The notes: generated from the letters alone by a model not told the origin. A DNA stretch of 64,000 nucleotides from Daphnia pulex (GCF_021134715.1 NC_060017.1:3658001-3722000), one strand, 5' to 3'; counted from the first letter of the stretch, positions 11,933 to 21,184 are shown. Made by a program: numbers and translations.

Positions 11933-12363
11933 ATGGTACGTAGGAGATTATTACGTCACTGTATATTGCGTTACGTATTACAAATCTACATTTAAAATAT
12001 TGTAAAGCTGCATTTTCACATCTAGTTTCATCTAACATACGTATCTTTGAGGGTACATAGATCATGAAGGTGACATTGGCATTTCTACTGTGTTTGGTTA
12101 CTTTGACGATTGTCAAAGGTGCTCCTTCACCAACTGACCATGAAGTTCTTGGCGCTGCTGTTATAGAAAATCAACCAGGTGAGGTAGCGGTAGTTGCGCC
12201 GATCGAATCTGCTGAATACGCTCAGCAGCCCTTTGAAGAAAATGAGTCCTTGGAACCTTCAGCCACTCACCATAAACGTTACTACTATCCTCATTACTAC
12301 CCTCATTACTACCCTCATTATTACCCAAGATATCACTACCGCGGATACGGATACTATTACTAG
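11933..12363 (+). CDS. Secreted tyrosine-rich peptide precursor
   Basis: Two exons: 11933-11935 contains only the ATG (donor GTACGT), and 12061-12363 carries everything else, giving 101 aa. Residues 1-21 are a signal peptide (MIMKVTLAFLLCLVTLTIVKG). Residues 22-74 are acidic (FEENESLEPSATHHKR at the end) and finish with a dibasic KR. Residues 75-101 form a 27-residue Tyr/His/Arg-rich tail with three YYPH units and a terminal RGYGYYY. The layout (signal, acidic pro-piece, KR, basic aromatic peptide) fits a secreted peptide precursor, perhaps antimicrobial or cuticle-associated. A pure cuticle or chorion protein is equally possible. I do not recognise a named family. A second in-frame ATG at 12064 could serve if the intron were retained. 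The promoter at 11822 and AATAAA at 12585-12590 frame a compact transcript. Confidence 0.8.
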
Positions 12364-12584
12364 AGGACTCTTTGATGGCTGATCAGTATTGCTTCAGCAG
12401 TAAAATCATCCACTACTTCTACGACACCATTTCTTCCATCAGTCGATGATACACAATCAATCAGCAATACTCGCCATGTAGTCCTTCTCCACCACTGACG
12501 ACGAAACAAACGTGTTAAACTCTAAATCCTTTCCCCTTTTTTACTCTTTGTAGTCGCAATATTGTAATGCGCGACTTTTGGAAA

Positions 12585-12590
12585 AATAAA
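12585..12590 (+). terminator. Polyadenylation signal AATAAA
   Basis: AATAAA stands 222 bases after the stop codon of the Tyr-rich peptide gene and is followed by a T-rich stretch (ATCTTTTC), as expected for a cleavage site. Confidence 0.65.
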
Positions 12591-15377
12591 ATCTTTTCAA
12601 GCATTGATTACATATCTACTAATTACTTAATGTAGTATTGAATTTTGGGAATTTAGACTGTCAGGGTTAAAACGTTTTTGAGTCTTTTTCTAATTTACTG
12701 TAGTTATAAGGTGATTTCTTACTTTTCTCATTTAGCCGGAGTCCTCGACTAGCACAACAAGGACGCCTCGTGTTTTTAACAGGGTCGAATTCCAACATAT
12801 TTGCGAAAGGTTCTCAATAAGTTTTGAATGTATTATAATCTCCAACATGAGAGGCAAAGATTGGCTCTACTACTACCAGTACTACCTGCTATTTCTTTCA
12901 GGTAAGAGGCTCTTACTCTTCTAAGTACAAGATCGCTAGATATAACAGAGATACCAAATATCAAGAGCCTACCAAATACCAAATATCCACCACAGATAAA
13001 GACCAATATCTGTGCTATTTTCTGCTCTGATCCATAGATTTTCAAGAAGAAAGAAAAATAACAGAGCCATTTACTAGTAAGTAGTAAATGGCTCTGAAAA
13101 TAAGAAATAAGCATGAAAGAAGAAAAATAAAATCAACACATTTGTTTAAAATCTGGCAATCAATACGATGAGCAGACGAATGTTCAGAACACTTCGCCTT
13201 GACAAGTAAACACGTGGCCTTATTGACTCCGCATTAAAACTTATTTGCCTATCTTTATTTGCAAATTAAACCATTTTGAAAAAAACTAGTGAACACCAAA
13301 TAGCAAAAGATGCATTATAGTTAATTCAAGTTTAAAAATTCCGATTTCAGTAGGTGAGATAAACTACATCCCTTACCAGCCATTACATTATTCATTGTCT
13401 TTTGCTAATTCTGTTTTGTTTCGTCACAGACTAGATGAAAAAAGTTTGTGGACCACTTTCAGAGTGATAAGATGTACCGATAAACACTACCCGACTGACT
13501 CCAAATAATAATAGGACACTTACAGTAAATTTATTACGTCACTTAATTTCATTTTTTGTTTTTGTATTTTGTACCATTTTGAGCACAAGTCCTCATCATT
13601 GACTCTCCAAAGGTTTGTCTTCTTTTGTCACTTCGTTACTGAACCTTTTAGCTTGAGCAGAACACTTTTTTTTGCATTTTTCTGTAAAATTAGTTCTTTT
13701 TGTTCTTTGCGTTTGTTTCTCTGCGATCCGACTTCTACGTTTCTTGGAAGAAAAAATCTGGAATTGTATGAAGTAATATTTTCTTGTTTCAATTTTTGCG
13801 CATCGGCGTACGAATCAGGTGACGAAGCTTTTCTGCTTAAAATCAGGGCTTTAGACGCTTGACATTGTCACCTTGACATATGCAGATTAAACGAATGGGT
13901 GCGAAATGTTACGCAAAGTCTGTGATAACATTGATATATTCGATGTCGATGTTCTCATCTCTCGAGGCTCTTATCTCTTGAGAACTGCCATCAAAATCTG
14001 ATTTCCCATCAAGCTGCCGAATTTTCTAAGGTGGTTTTAAACGCCAATGTTATGGGTCTAACAATGTAATGAGGTATTTGCTTTGCCTTAGCATTATTCG
14101 AACAGCGTGTTATGGATAGTGGTGGGGTTCGTGACCGTGAAATCATACCCGATTATTAATGCCTTAAAACCATTTTTTTTATTTTTAACATAAAAAATGT
14201 TTCTGTTTTTCTTAGTTATAGCAGCATAGAAGATTCCCGTTGACGGGATTCTACTGCAGACTTGGCCATTCCTGGCAGGTGACAACCTCGGGTCAAGTAC
14301 TCAACTGGTTTCTTGTAACAATACATGGGAATTAGGAAGACGGACATCACAGTGGACTACAATCACCGGTAAATAAATTCAGTGTTTTCATCTGGCATGA
14401 AGGGTAACGTAAATGGGGAAGCGTCGTTGGTTGCACAAGCAGGTGGGTGTGTACTATTTCATTTACCACTTTATCAACACCGCAGTTAGGTTGAAAATTC
14501 TCGTACCAAGTGTTCAGAATTCAAATTGATTAGTCTACCATGGAGAGTAGCCAGGATTTAGATTTTCCAATAAAAAAAAATCAAAGTCGAGTCTGGGTGA
14601 AACTGTAGAACGTTTCACTTTAGAACGCACTTTGCCCTTTGGCTACTACTCTTTGAATCCCCCCTTTTAGTTCCTTAAGAAAGTCTCATACTCTTGATTT
14701 GATCTATTCCATGTTGTCGCTGCAACCTTGTTTGAAAATAATTGGCTTAAATAAATGTCTTTTCTCATTTTCAGATTAATCCTTCGCCGTTGTTTCATCG
14801 CAGCGATACCGCACAGCATTCAGTGATTTCAGTCAGCAATACTGCTCACCGACGTGCACTCCTTTCGTCACCAGGGGAGGTGGCTATAGGGCTGTAGAGG
14901 AGTCTGACGTGCTAAAACTAGCATTATGCGACTACCCAACCGACTAGGCCTACAACCGATGGCCTCACTCGCCCACTGTCTCCTACTACCCCTGCTCTCA
15001 AACACAGCACAGAGTTTCTTCAGAATGTTGCGTAAGTTTTTTTTCCTTTGTTTGTTATAACTTGTTATTTTAATTAGTTTCGATGAGCTAGATCGGGGGT
15101 CGTTTTCATAGTACTGTGTAACACATTTCTTGTTTACTAAGCTATAGATCGCTATACCATAACTTGGATCGTTTTCAGCTGTCAGATTTCGAGGATCGAG
15201 GAGCAGGAAATATCTTTGTGTTTTCAAAATTAAGAACGAATGTATTCAAGGGAGCACTATTTTTTAAATCGAACTGAGTTCTTTATTAAACAATGAATTT
15301 AGATCTCGGACATTTAAGAGATTTCGGTTGTTTCAATTAACTTCAGCAATTTAATGCTGTGGTTGGACTGCGGGGGC
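12591..15377. other. Intergenic region; no supported gene
   Basis: AT-rich with no ORF that looks coding. It includes a strong hairpin (13062-13096). A 14780-15040 stretch contains a TCAGTC motif, a short ORF from 14926 (MRLPNRLGLQPMASLAHC...) and a possible donor GTAAGT at 15030. That stretch could be a relic of the Tyr-rich secreted family but is not convincing. Confidence 0.35.
13062..13096. repeat. Perfect inverted repeat, 14-bp arms, 7-base loop
   Basis: CAGAGCCATTTACT at 13062-13075 is the exact reverse complement of 13083-13096, with loop AGTAAGT. It lies between genes. It could be a transposon footprint or a transcribed hairpin. Confidence 0.8.
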
Positions 15378-15566
15378 TTAGTAGACCGTAGTGCCGGTGT
15401 AAACCGGAACATTTTTGGTTGGGGCAGTGTATCTGGGAGCGGTGTAATTGGGAGTAGAAGGATTGTAAGTAGGAGCGGAGTATGTGTTAGCTTTATAGTT
15501 GGATGCGACGTATTCGGGGTACTTGGCTGCACAGGTGTACTTGACGTCGGCAGTGTAACCGTATTT
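15378..15566 (-). pseudogene. C-terminal fragment of a Tyr/Thr/Pro-rich secreted protein
   Basis: Open minus-strand frame of 62 codons ending at TAA (15378-15380). It reads AKYPEYVASNYKANTYSAPT, then YNPSTPNYTAPRYTAP and a terminal VYTGTTVY. The YTAP/YSAP spacing is typical of repetitive cuticle-like proteins. The frame meets a stop just upstream (15567-15569) without a good acceptor, and I find no signal-peptide exon upstream. It is either the last exon of a gene with an unrecognised acceptor (for example after GTCAAG) or a relic. It lies in opposite orientation to the related locus at 16110-18013. Confidence 0.4.
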
Positions 15567-15688
15567 TTAGAAATATTTTTAGAATAAGACTCACTTCGTA
15601 TTTGGAATGGAATATTTATTCATTCACCGAAGAAACGAGTCAAATGACTCAAAGTTAATTAGTAAAAAGTGAACAAAGTTTAAGCTAT

Positions 15689-16045
15689 AACCATTTGGTA
15701 TTCATTTTGATAATGGTTGTTTGTAGACCCATCCCAGCAACGTCAACCTGCAGGAGGAAGGGCCAGTTTACATATCTTTCATAATCGAAGGTCACGGAGA
15801 TCATACGTAAAACGTGCCATGCAGTGGGGGAGAGGTTGGGTGAGAACGGGATGTGTTAGAAAACGAAAACCATTTGGTATTCATTTTGATATTGGTTGTT
15901 GCTGACCCATCCCCAGCAACGCCCACCTGCAGAAGGAAAGGCCAGTTTCCATACCTTTCATAATCGAAGGTCACGAAGATCATTACGTAAAACGTGTCAT
16001 GCAGTGGTGTAGAGGTTGGGTGAGGACGACACGTGTTTTTTGCTT
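15689..16045. repeat. Tandem duplication, two units of ~179 bp
   Basis: Units start at 15689 and 15868 with the same AACCATTTGGTATTCATTTT and share CATAATCGAAGGTCACG, AAAACGTG and GAGGTTGGGTGAG. A few small indels and substitutions separate them. They lie directly upstream of the TATA/initiator pair at 16110, so they may be a duplicated upstream regulatory block. Confidence 0.85.
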
Positions 16046-16109
16046 CATTATCAAGCAGGTACAATAGCCGCAAGGCTTGAGTTGAGAAGTAAGGGTGAGG
16101 AAAAAGTCG

Positions 16110-16145
16110 TATAAAATGAGAGAGAAAAGGCGACAGAGATCAGTC
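16110..16145 (+). promoter_or_regulatory. TATA box plus TCAGTC initiator of the Tyr-Thr-rich locus
   Basis: TATAAA at 16110-16115 and TCAGTC at 16140-16145 put the initiator A 32 bases downstream of the TATA start. Together with the nearby ATGG/GTAAAT start exon (16230) this is a good core promoter. Confidence 0.75.
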
Positions 16146-16407
16146 GAAAGAGTATCTCCGACACGGCAACAAGCGCAGTGCATTTCTTGTCTCCACCGGC
16201 CTTCTTCATCGCATTATCAGTTCGCAATTATGGGTAAATTTTCTGTTGTTACATGTAGTTGTATCGATTAAAATGTTTTTAAAAATAATTGTTAACATGC
16301 CAGTTATTGAATATCAATGTTCAAATTTATTGTCTATCAGGTGAGTGAGCTTCTCCGACACTTCAACAACTGCATCCTTCGTCGTATTACCAGTTCATAA
16401 TGATGGG
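16146..16407 (+). repeat. Duplicated first exon (ATGG followed by GTAAAT donor)
   Basis: Two similar segments end at 16233 and 16406. Both contain CTCCGACAC, CTTC(A/G)TCG, TATTA(T/C)CAGTTC and end ATGG|GTAAAT, with similar following intron sequence (TTTCTGTTGTTACATG versus TTTTGTAATTTCACATG). The second copy is preceded by an acceptor (CTATCAG, ending at 16340). A third start exon, ATGG|GTAAGT, is at 16713-16716. Each could begin a transcript with a one-residue-and-one-base first coding exon. Confidence 0.7.
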
Positions 16408-16496
16408 TAAATATTTTGTAATTTCACATGGAATTGTGTATACATTTTTATTTTCTTCTATTTGATAATATGCCCGTTATTGTTGAATATTGTGTA

Positions 16497-16706
16497 GTAA
16501 ACTATGCCGTCTTGCTGCAGTGCTGCTATTGGTTGCTGTATTGCTGATGGCGAATATCAAGAAACAGCAGCGAAAGAATACTCTACCACGCCGCCTCCTT
16601 ACTAAACAACAGCGTCAACACCTACTGACTATACGAAGGCCTTCAAGTCCTACTACACCACCAAGGCTCCTGAGTATTAAACTGCAACCTACGCTGCTCC
16701 ATCTTT
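16497..16706 (+). pseudogene. Broken Tyr-Thr-rich secreted protein exon
   Basis: One frame encodes a signal-like segment (LCRLAAVLLLVAVLLMA). The family-like part (EYQETAAKEYSTTPPPY, then AFKSYYTTKAPEY) is in a different frame and contains stop codons. If an upstream ATGG exon is spliced to the AG ending at 16520, the product begins MVLLLVAVLLMA but then leaves the family frame. At least one frameshift plus nonsense codons make a functional product unlikely. Confidence 0.6.
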
Positions 16707-16712
16707 GAAAAC

Positions 16713-17053
16713 ATGGGTAAGTATTCTGTTTGTTTATTTTACATTGAGTTGTGAATCATTCCATATTTTTCTATTTTTCAATTTATTAGTTATAACTGAG
16801 CATTAATGTTCAAATTATTTTCCGTCTAGTTTACAATGGCGTCGTCCTGCGTTTGATTGTTGTATCCTTGATGGTTGGGTCGACTACTGGTGTACCGATG
16901 TTTCGTGGGTATGGTGGATACCAAACCTCAACGCCGGCGTCTTACCACACAACGACATTCGCAACAACCGAATACTACACCACCAAGGCTTCTGATTATT
17001 ACACCATAACTTATGATGTTCCAAACTACTACACCGAAGCCTTGGAAGTATAA
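16713..17053 (+). CDS. Tyr-Thr-rich cuticle-like secreted protein, possibly frameshifted
   Basis: Exon 16713-16716 (ATG plus G, donor GTAAGT) joins exon 16830 onward (acceptor CCGTCTAG). The frame runs to TAA at 17051-17053, giving 75 aa. It starts MVYNGVVLRLIVVSLMVGST, a signal peptide, and continues with ATTEYYTTKASDYYTITY and YYTEALEV. This is the N-terminus of a repetitive secreted or cuticle-like protein. Directly after the stop, 22 units encoding YYTTKAAE lie in another frame. Deleting bases 17048-17063 would fuse the two, and the fused frame would run to TAA at 17616-17618 (258 aa). The gene is therefore either broken, carries a sequence error or very small insertion, or makes only the short form. 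No enzyme domain is present. Confidence 0.6.
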
Positions 17054-17063
17054 TTCTGCCTAG
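17048..17063 (+). other. 16-base block beginning GT and ending AG at a frame break
   Basis: The block GTATAATTCTGCCTAG separates GAA (17045-17047) from the first TAC of the 24-bp array. Removing it restores a continuous YYTTKAAE frame. It is far shorter than any normal metazoan intron, so it is more safely read as an indel. Confidence 0.5.
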
Positions 17064-17599
17064 TACTACACCACGAAGGCAGCGGAGTACTACACCACGA
17101 AGGCAGCGGAGTACTACACCACGAAGGCAGCGGAGTACTACACCACGAAGGCAGCGGAGTACTACACCACGAAGGCAGCGGAGTACTACACCACGAAGGC
17201 AGCGGAGTACTACACCACGAAGGCAGCGGAGTACTACACCACGAAGGCAGCGGAGTACTACACCACGAAGGCAGCGGAGTACTACACCACGAAGGCAGCG
17301 GAGTACTACACCACGAAGGCAGCGGAGTACTACACCACGAAGGCAGCGGAGTACTACACCACGAAGGCAGCGGAGTACTACACCACGAAGGCAGCGGAGT
17401 ACTACACCACGAAGGCAGCGGAGTACTACACCACGAAGGCAGCGGAGTACTACACCACGAAGGCAGCGGAGTACTACACCACGAAGGCAGCGGAGTACTA
17501 CACCACGAAGGCAGCGGAGTACTACACCACGAAGGCAGCGGAGTACTACACCACGAAGGCAGCGGAGTACTACACCACGAAGGCAGCGGAGTACTACAC
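17064..17599 (+). repeat. 24-bp tandem array, 22 identical copies
   Basis: The unit TACTACACCACGAAGGCAGC plus GGAG is repeated 22 times from 17064 to 17591 with no difference that I can see, then a partial TACTACAC. The plus strand encodes YYTTKAAE. All three plus and several minus frames stay open because 24 is a multiple of three, so the long minus-strand ORFs over this array are shadows. Perfect identity indicates recent expansion or homogenisation. Confidence 0.97.
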
Positions 17600-17618
17600 A
17601 CAACACAGCAGCTGCTAA

Positions 17619-18013
17619 TTCGTACTTCGTTGAACTGGAATAAACCGAGGCTCTAGTTTACTACACTACAATCTACGCTTCTCCCAGGTACTCATAGAAG
17701 CCCCAAAGTACTACATCGACGAGACCTTATATTGCACTTCAACCCCCGCTGCCCACCGAGGATCCCAAGTACTACACCACTACTTACGCTACATCCACCT
17801 ACTACAACGAAGCTCAGAAGTCACTACTCTGCCCCGAGTTACTACACCACTAAGACAGCCGAATATTACACCACAAACTACGCTTCCGGTTCTTACTACA
17901 AGGAGATTCCTAAATACTAGAGCAAAAATTTTCTATTTAATTTTTTTTATATTTGTCGGTCATATGGTCATTGGTCACTGGGAATTAATTGTTATCTTCA
18001 ATGAGAAAATAAA
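17619..18013 (+). pseudogene. 3' remnants of the Tyr-Thr-rich protein locus
   Basis: Family-like pieces occur in different frames with stops between them: YYTTIYASPRYS then stop, YYTTTYATSTYYNEAQK, and finally YYTTKTAEYYTTNYASGSYY with a KEIPKY end and TAG at 17918-17920. AATAAA is at 18008-18013. The pieces look like the proper C-terminus and repeats of the same protein, disrupted by at least two frameshifts. Confidence 0.6.
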
Positions 18014-18463
18014 AATTTTAATGCGGGTAATTTTTTTGTAAGACTATTGTTAGTAACTTCAAGCCTGTTAACATTGCGGCAGGTGTCTATTGGTGTTTAA
18101 CTTTTTCAAAGCCAGTATCCAGTGTTGTGATACGTCTGTTTTATGTTTACTGCCTTAGACGCTCTGCATACGGACGTATTCTTGTGTTTTGACGAAGTTT
18201 CAAGGGGGTAGGTTACGAAAAACACATTTTAAACTGTTGATTTTTGCAAATCTTAAAGGTAAAAGGCATTGGCTGATCTTTGTGCAAATGAAACACTTTG
18301 AAGTTGAGAAAAATATATTGATACAATTCCTAAACAATACTTGGGATAAATTAAGAAACAATGAACAAAAAACTTATAAAAAGAATTGTGTTATATTGTC
18401 CCACCACCTCCCACAATTCCACCACATTTTACAATCACATAAATACATACATACATACACTTA
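18014..18463. other. Intergenic, AT-rich
   Basis: No supported gene. It ends with a short (CATA)n run (about 18443-18458) immediately before the piggyBac-type element. Confidence 0.4.
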
Positions 18464-18800
18464 GTTAACCCGTTGGCTGCCACGCCATACAACCCGTAGG
18501 TTGTTTTTCTACTACTCTACGCGCCACGTCAGAAGGATCCATGACCAAGGAGGGACTTGCCATTGCTGACAAGTCCGGGCTGACACGGTGACAGGAGAAG
18601 ATGGAATGCACAACCTCTAGAATCCATCACCGTATCGACAAGGGGGAAGTCCCTATGGTGCATTGCCTAACAGGCGCCTTGCGGCGAATTTTGGGCTGGT
18701 GCGACTGTCCGACCCCGCGGCATGAAAACCACGAGACCGAACAGCGCGGCCCGTGCTAAGGAGCTAGGGGAGAACAAAGGCGTGGCAGCCAACGGGTTAA
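18464..18800. mobile_element. piggyBac-type MITE with TTAA target duplication
   Basis: TTAA at 18464-18467 and 18797-18800 flank a 329-bp element (18468-18796). Its ends are perfect inverted repeats: CCCGTTGGCTGCCACGCC at the left, and its complement GGCGTGGCAGCCAACGGG at the right. TTAA duplication and CCC/GGG ends are the signature of the piggyBac superfamily. No transposase ORF fits inside, so it is non-autonomous. The element is GC-richer than its surroundings. The flanking TAG/CTA extends the inverted repeat to 25 bp, by chance or because the target was palindromic. Confidence 0.9.
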
Positions 18801-18995
18801 CTAACACTAACACAAACGAAATAATACCAACAATACGATGATCCACGTTGATGACGAGTCTGAGTGCCGGTCGCGATTGTCCATTTCCATTGCCAGAAGT
18901 ATTTTGTTGGCGCCTTCTAATTCAGATAAAAAAAATTGGATTAGAATACAATACACACAACCTAAATGTGAGTAACTTGTAAATGATGAACTTAC

Positions 18996-19119
18996 ATCCA
19001 TTCACTCCATCGAGTTTCGTTCGCACCAGGAGCAGGGGCAACATCAGACGGAGACCGGTGACGATTTTTAAAGATGAGAAAATCCATCTTCTCGAGATCT
19101 TGACGTCTCCTCTCATTGC
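18996..19119 (-). CDS. Possible internal exon of an unrecognised minus-strand gene
   Basis: Flanked by a good acceptor (TTGTCTTTATTCAG) and donor (GGAT|GTAAGT). One frame is fully open: NERRRQDLEKMDFLIFKNRH, then RSPSDVAPAPGANETRWSEW. It joins in phase to a second open exon beginning at 18916 (IRRQQNTSGNGNGQSRPALR...), which continues across the piggyBac-type element. I recognise no domain. It could be a real lineage-specific gene, an exonised repeat or chance. Confidence 0.35.
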
Positions 19120-19291
19120 CTGAATAAAGACAAAATAATTCTTATTAATTGACATGCCAATAAAAGTTACATAATAGTCACATAGACATAATACATATAG
19201 GTTCATGGATCTGTGTTTTTTTGCTCAAAACTTCAAAGGCGCGCTTTAAATTGCTTAAAATCTACCTAACAATATTGAGAACTGTACACAT

Positions 19292-19679
19292 AACAAAGCT
19301 CACTTGCTAGTCTTTTAAAAAAATTCCGGAAGTATACCGGAAGTAACCACAGCGCCTCAACCATTGAGCTGTCGTCAAATTAAACCACATATTCGTGATC
19401 TCCATAAAATTTGGGGTCGATTAAGTGTAATTTAAACGAAATCCAAAATTTGGCCAAAATCGAGAATTTTCCTGAACTATAGTTCAGGAAAATTCTCAAA
19501 ACCGGAAGTACGCGTACGTAAAAAACAGAACATGAACTTTACGACAAATTTTACGAGGATCACGAATATGTGGTTCTTTTGTGCGTCAGATCAATATTTA
19601 CTAAACTACGGACTGAAATGAGAAAACCGGAAGTAGAAAAAAAAACACATTTTTTAAAATCTAACAAGTGAGCTTTGTT
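19292..19679. mobile_element. Foldback (long inverted repeat) element
   Basis: Left end AACAAAGCTCACTTG (19292-19306) is the exact complement of 19665-19679. The two arms of ~190 bp are imperfect inverted copies throughout, both with CCACATATTCGTGATC, TAAAATTTG and paired CCGGAAGT motifs. They meet at a perfect 36-bp palindrome (19462-19497). No coding capacity and no clear target duplication were seen. It is a MITE or foldback element of unknown superfamily. Confidence 0.8.
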
Positions 19680-19952
19680 GGTGGAATAGTTATCGTCAGT
19701 TTTCACTAAAAAATTTCCACACAACAGCTGCCGATAAATGTTTAAAGAGATTTGCAAAGTACTGAAACTGACTGTTTTGACAGTTGAAAATTATCGAAAA
19801 GCCATCTAGCGTTAGAAAAAAAGAAACGTCTAAGTAACTCTTTGGCGCGCAAGCAGGGCCTGATTTTGGAATTATAATATTGCACAGACAGAGAGTTTAA
19901 CGCAAGTAGATTATTACTAGTAGATAATCTACGAAAGTTAGTGAATTGTTGG

Positions 19953-20268
19953 TTACCTGGGCATAATCCCGTGGTCAGTGACTGCAGGTGTGTCACAGGC
20001 AGCGAACGAAAGCGAACGCTGAAGTGAGCTAACTCGCCAGTGAAGCAAGAAAAGTCTAGCAGCAAAAGAAGCAGTGAAGCTGGATGAACAGACGTCGCGA
20101 GGATAAGGATGGAGCAGAACGCTGGAGGAAGTCCCTCTTCTGTCATAGACAAAAGCAGGCGTTGGCTCAAGGATCTCCATTTCAGAACCAAGCAATTCCA
20201 ATAAAGAAACTGCGTTGTAGATTGATATTGGCGGTCGACTCGTAATCACAGCGACGTAACAAATAGTT
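19953..20268 (-). CDS. Possible terminal exon of an unrecognised minus-strand gene
   Basis: The acceptor CGTTTTTTTTTCAG precedes base 20268. An open frame reads TICYVAVITSRPPISIYNAV, then SLLELLGSEMEILEPTP and ends DHGIMPR at TAA (19953-19955). It is in phase with a preceding open stretch that ends at donor GAG|GTAAAG (20396) and reads NDKRRPAGHLHRLR. No start codon or domain was found. A second frame of the exon is also open and could instead splice at 19957 to the exon at 19119. Coding status is doubtful. Confidence 0.25.
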
Positions 20269-21184
20269 CTGAAAAAAAAACGAGAGAAATTAAAGGGAAG
20301 CTAAAAAAAATAAGATTTGTGTGTCTTACAAAAGCTGTTCAAGTGGTCATAGCTTTACTAAATTTTTAAGCAAGAACATGGAAGTACACCTTTACCTCAA
20401 TCTGTGTAGGTGTCCTGCTGGTCGTCTCTTATCGTTGTGAAGTGGGTGCTGCAGGGAATGGCACCAGCAATTCAATTTCACGACTCCATCAACCCCACCA
20501 ACAAACACATTGATCAAAGGTGTCAATATTTTTCAGGCAAGAATGACCCTGTTAAATAAATAGGGGTGAATTTTAAGATTATCTTCTTCCGTCAATGAAT
20601 GATGAGGTAGTAAGATCAAAAAGCTATGCTTACCTAAACCATATTCCTAACAGGCCACAACTTTTGGGCAAAAAAGTTGGAATTTTTGCAGCCAAAGATG
20701 TGAGAAGATGACAGATGAAGCTGAAGATGTGAGTGACAGGAAGTGTCGAGCAATTTGTTCATGAAATAGGGTACATCTTATCTGATGACTATCAGACGGC
20801 AGGTACATTTTCTAGAATTTTTAAGAACATTAGACAGTTAGTCAAGAACACAGCGAGTGATAAAAAATTTGCTACTGTGTAGTTGGAATAATCACTATTG
20901 ATAATTGATTGATTTTGCGCGGTAAAGACATACAAACCACGAAAACAGAAAATAACACAACTCTTCACACTTTTCACCATTTTTAAGAAAAATAACACCA
21001 CCACCATCTATCGTCACAATGGACAGTCACCTTCAAATTTCTTGACGGATCAAAGCAGAGAAGCTGCAGAGAAGCGAGAGTTATAAAGATACAGTGACAT
21101 GTTTTTCTCTGGCCAAACCGGCTGAAATCTGAATGTGAACTGTGAACTAATGGACATGGAATAATACAATGGAAAGTCATCTTC

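Noticed and set aside
17064..17599. CRISPR-like array
   Set aside because: The 24-bp units are directly adjacent with no unique spacers, lie in eukaryotic DNA and encode a family-typical peptide.
16884..17606. Long minus-strand ORFs (240 and 190 codons) over the 24-bp array
   Set aside because: They are shadows of the repeat: because the unit is divisible by three, any frame without a stop in one unit stays open. Products such as VVLRCLRG repeats have no start context, splicing or family support.
20603..20610. let-7-like seed TGAGGTAG
   Set aside because: The following bases (TAAGATCAAAAAG) do not match let-7 and no hairpin partner is seen.
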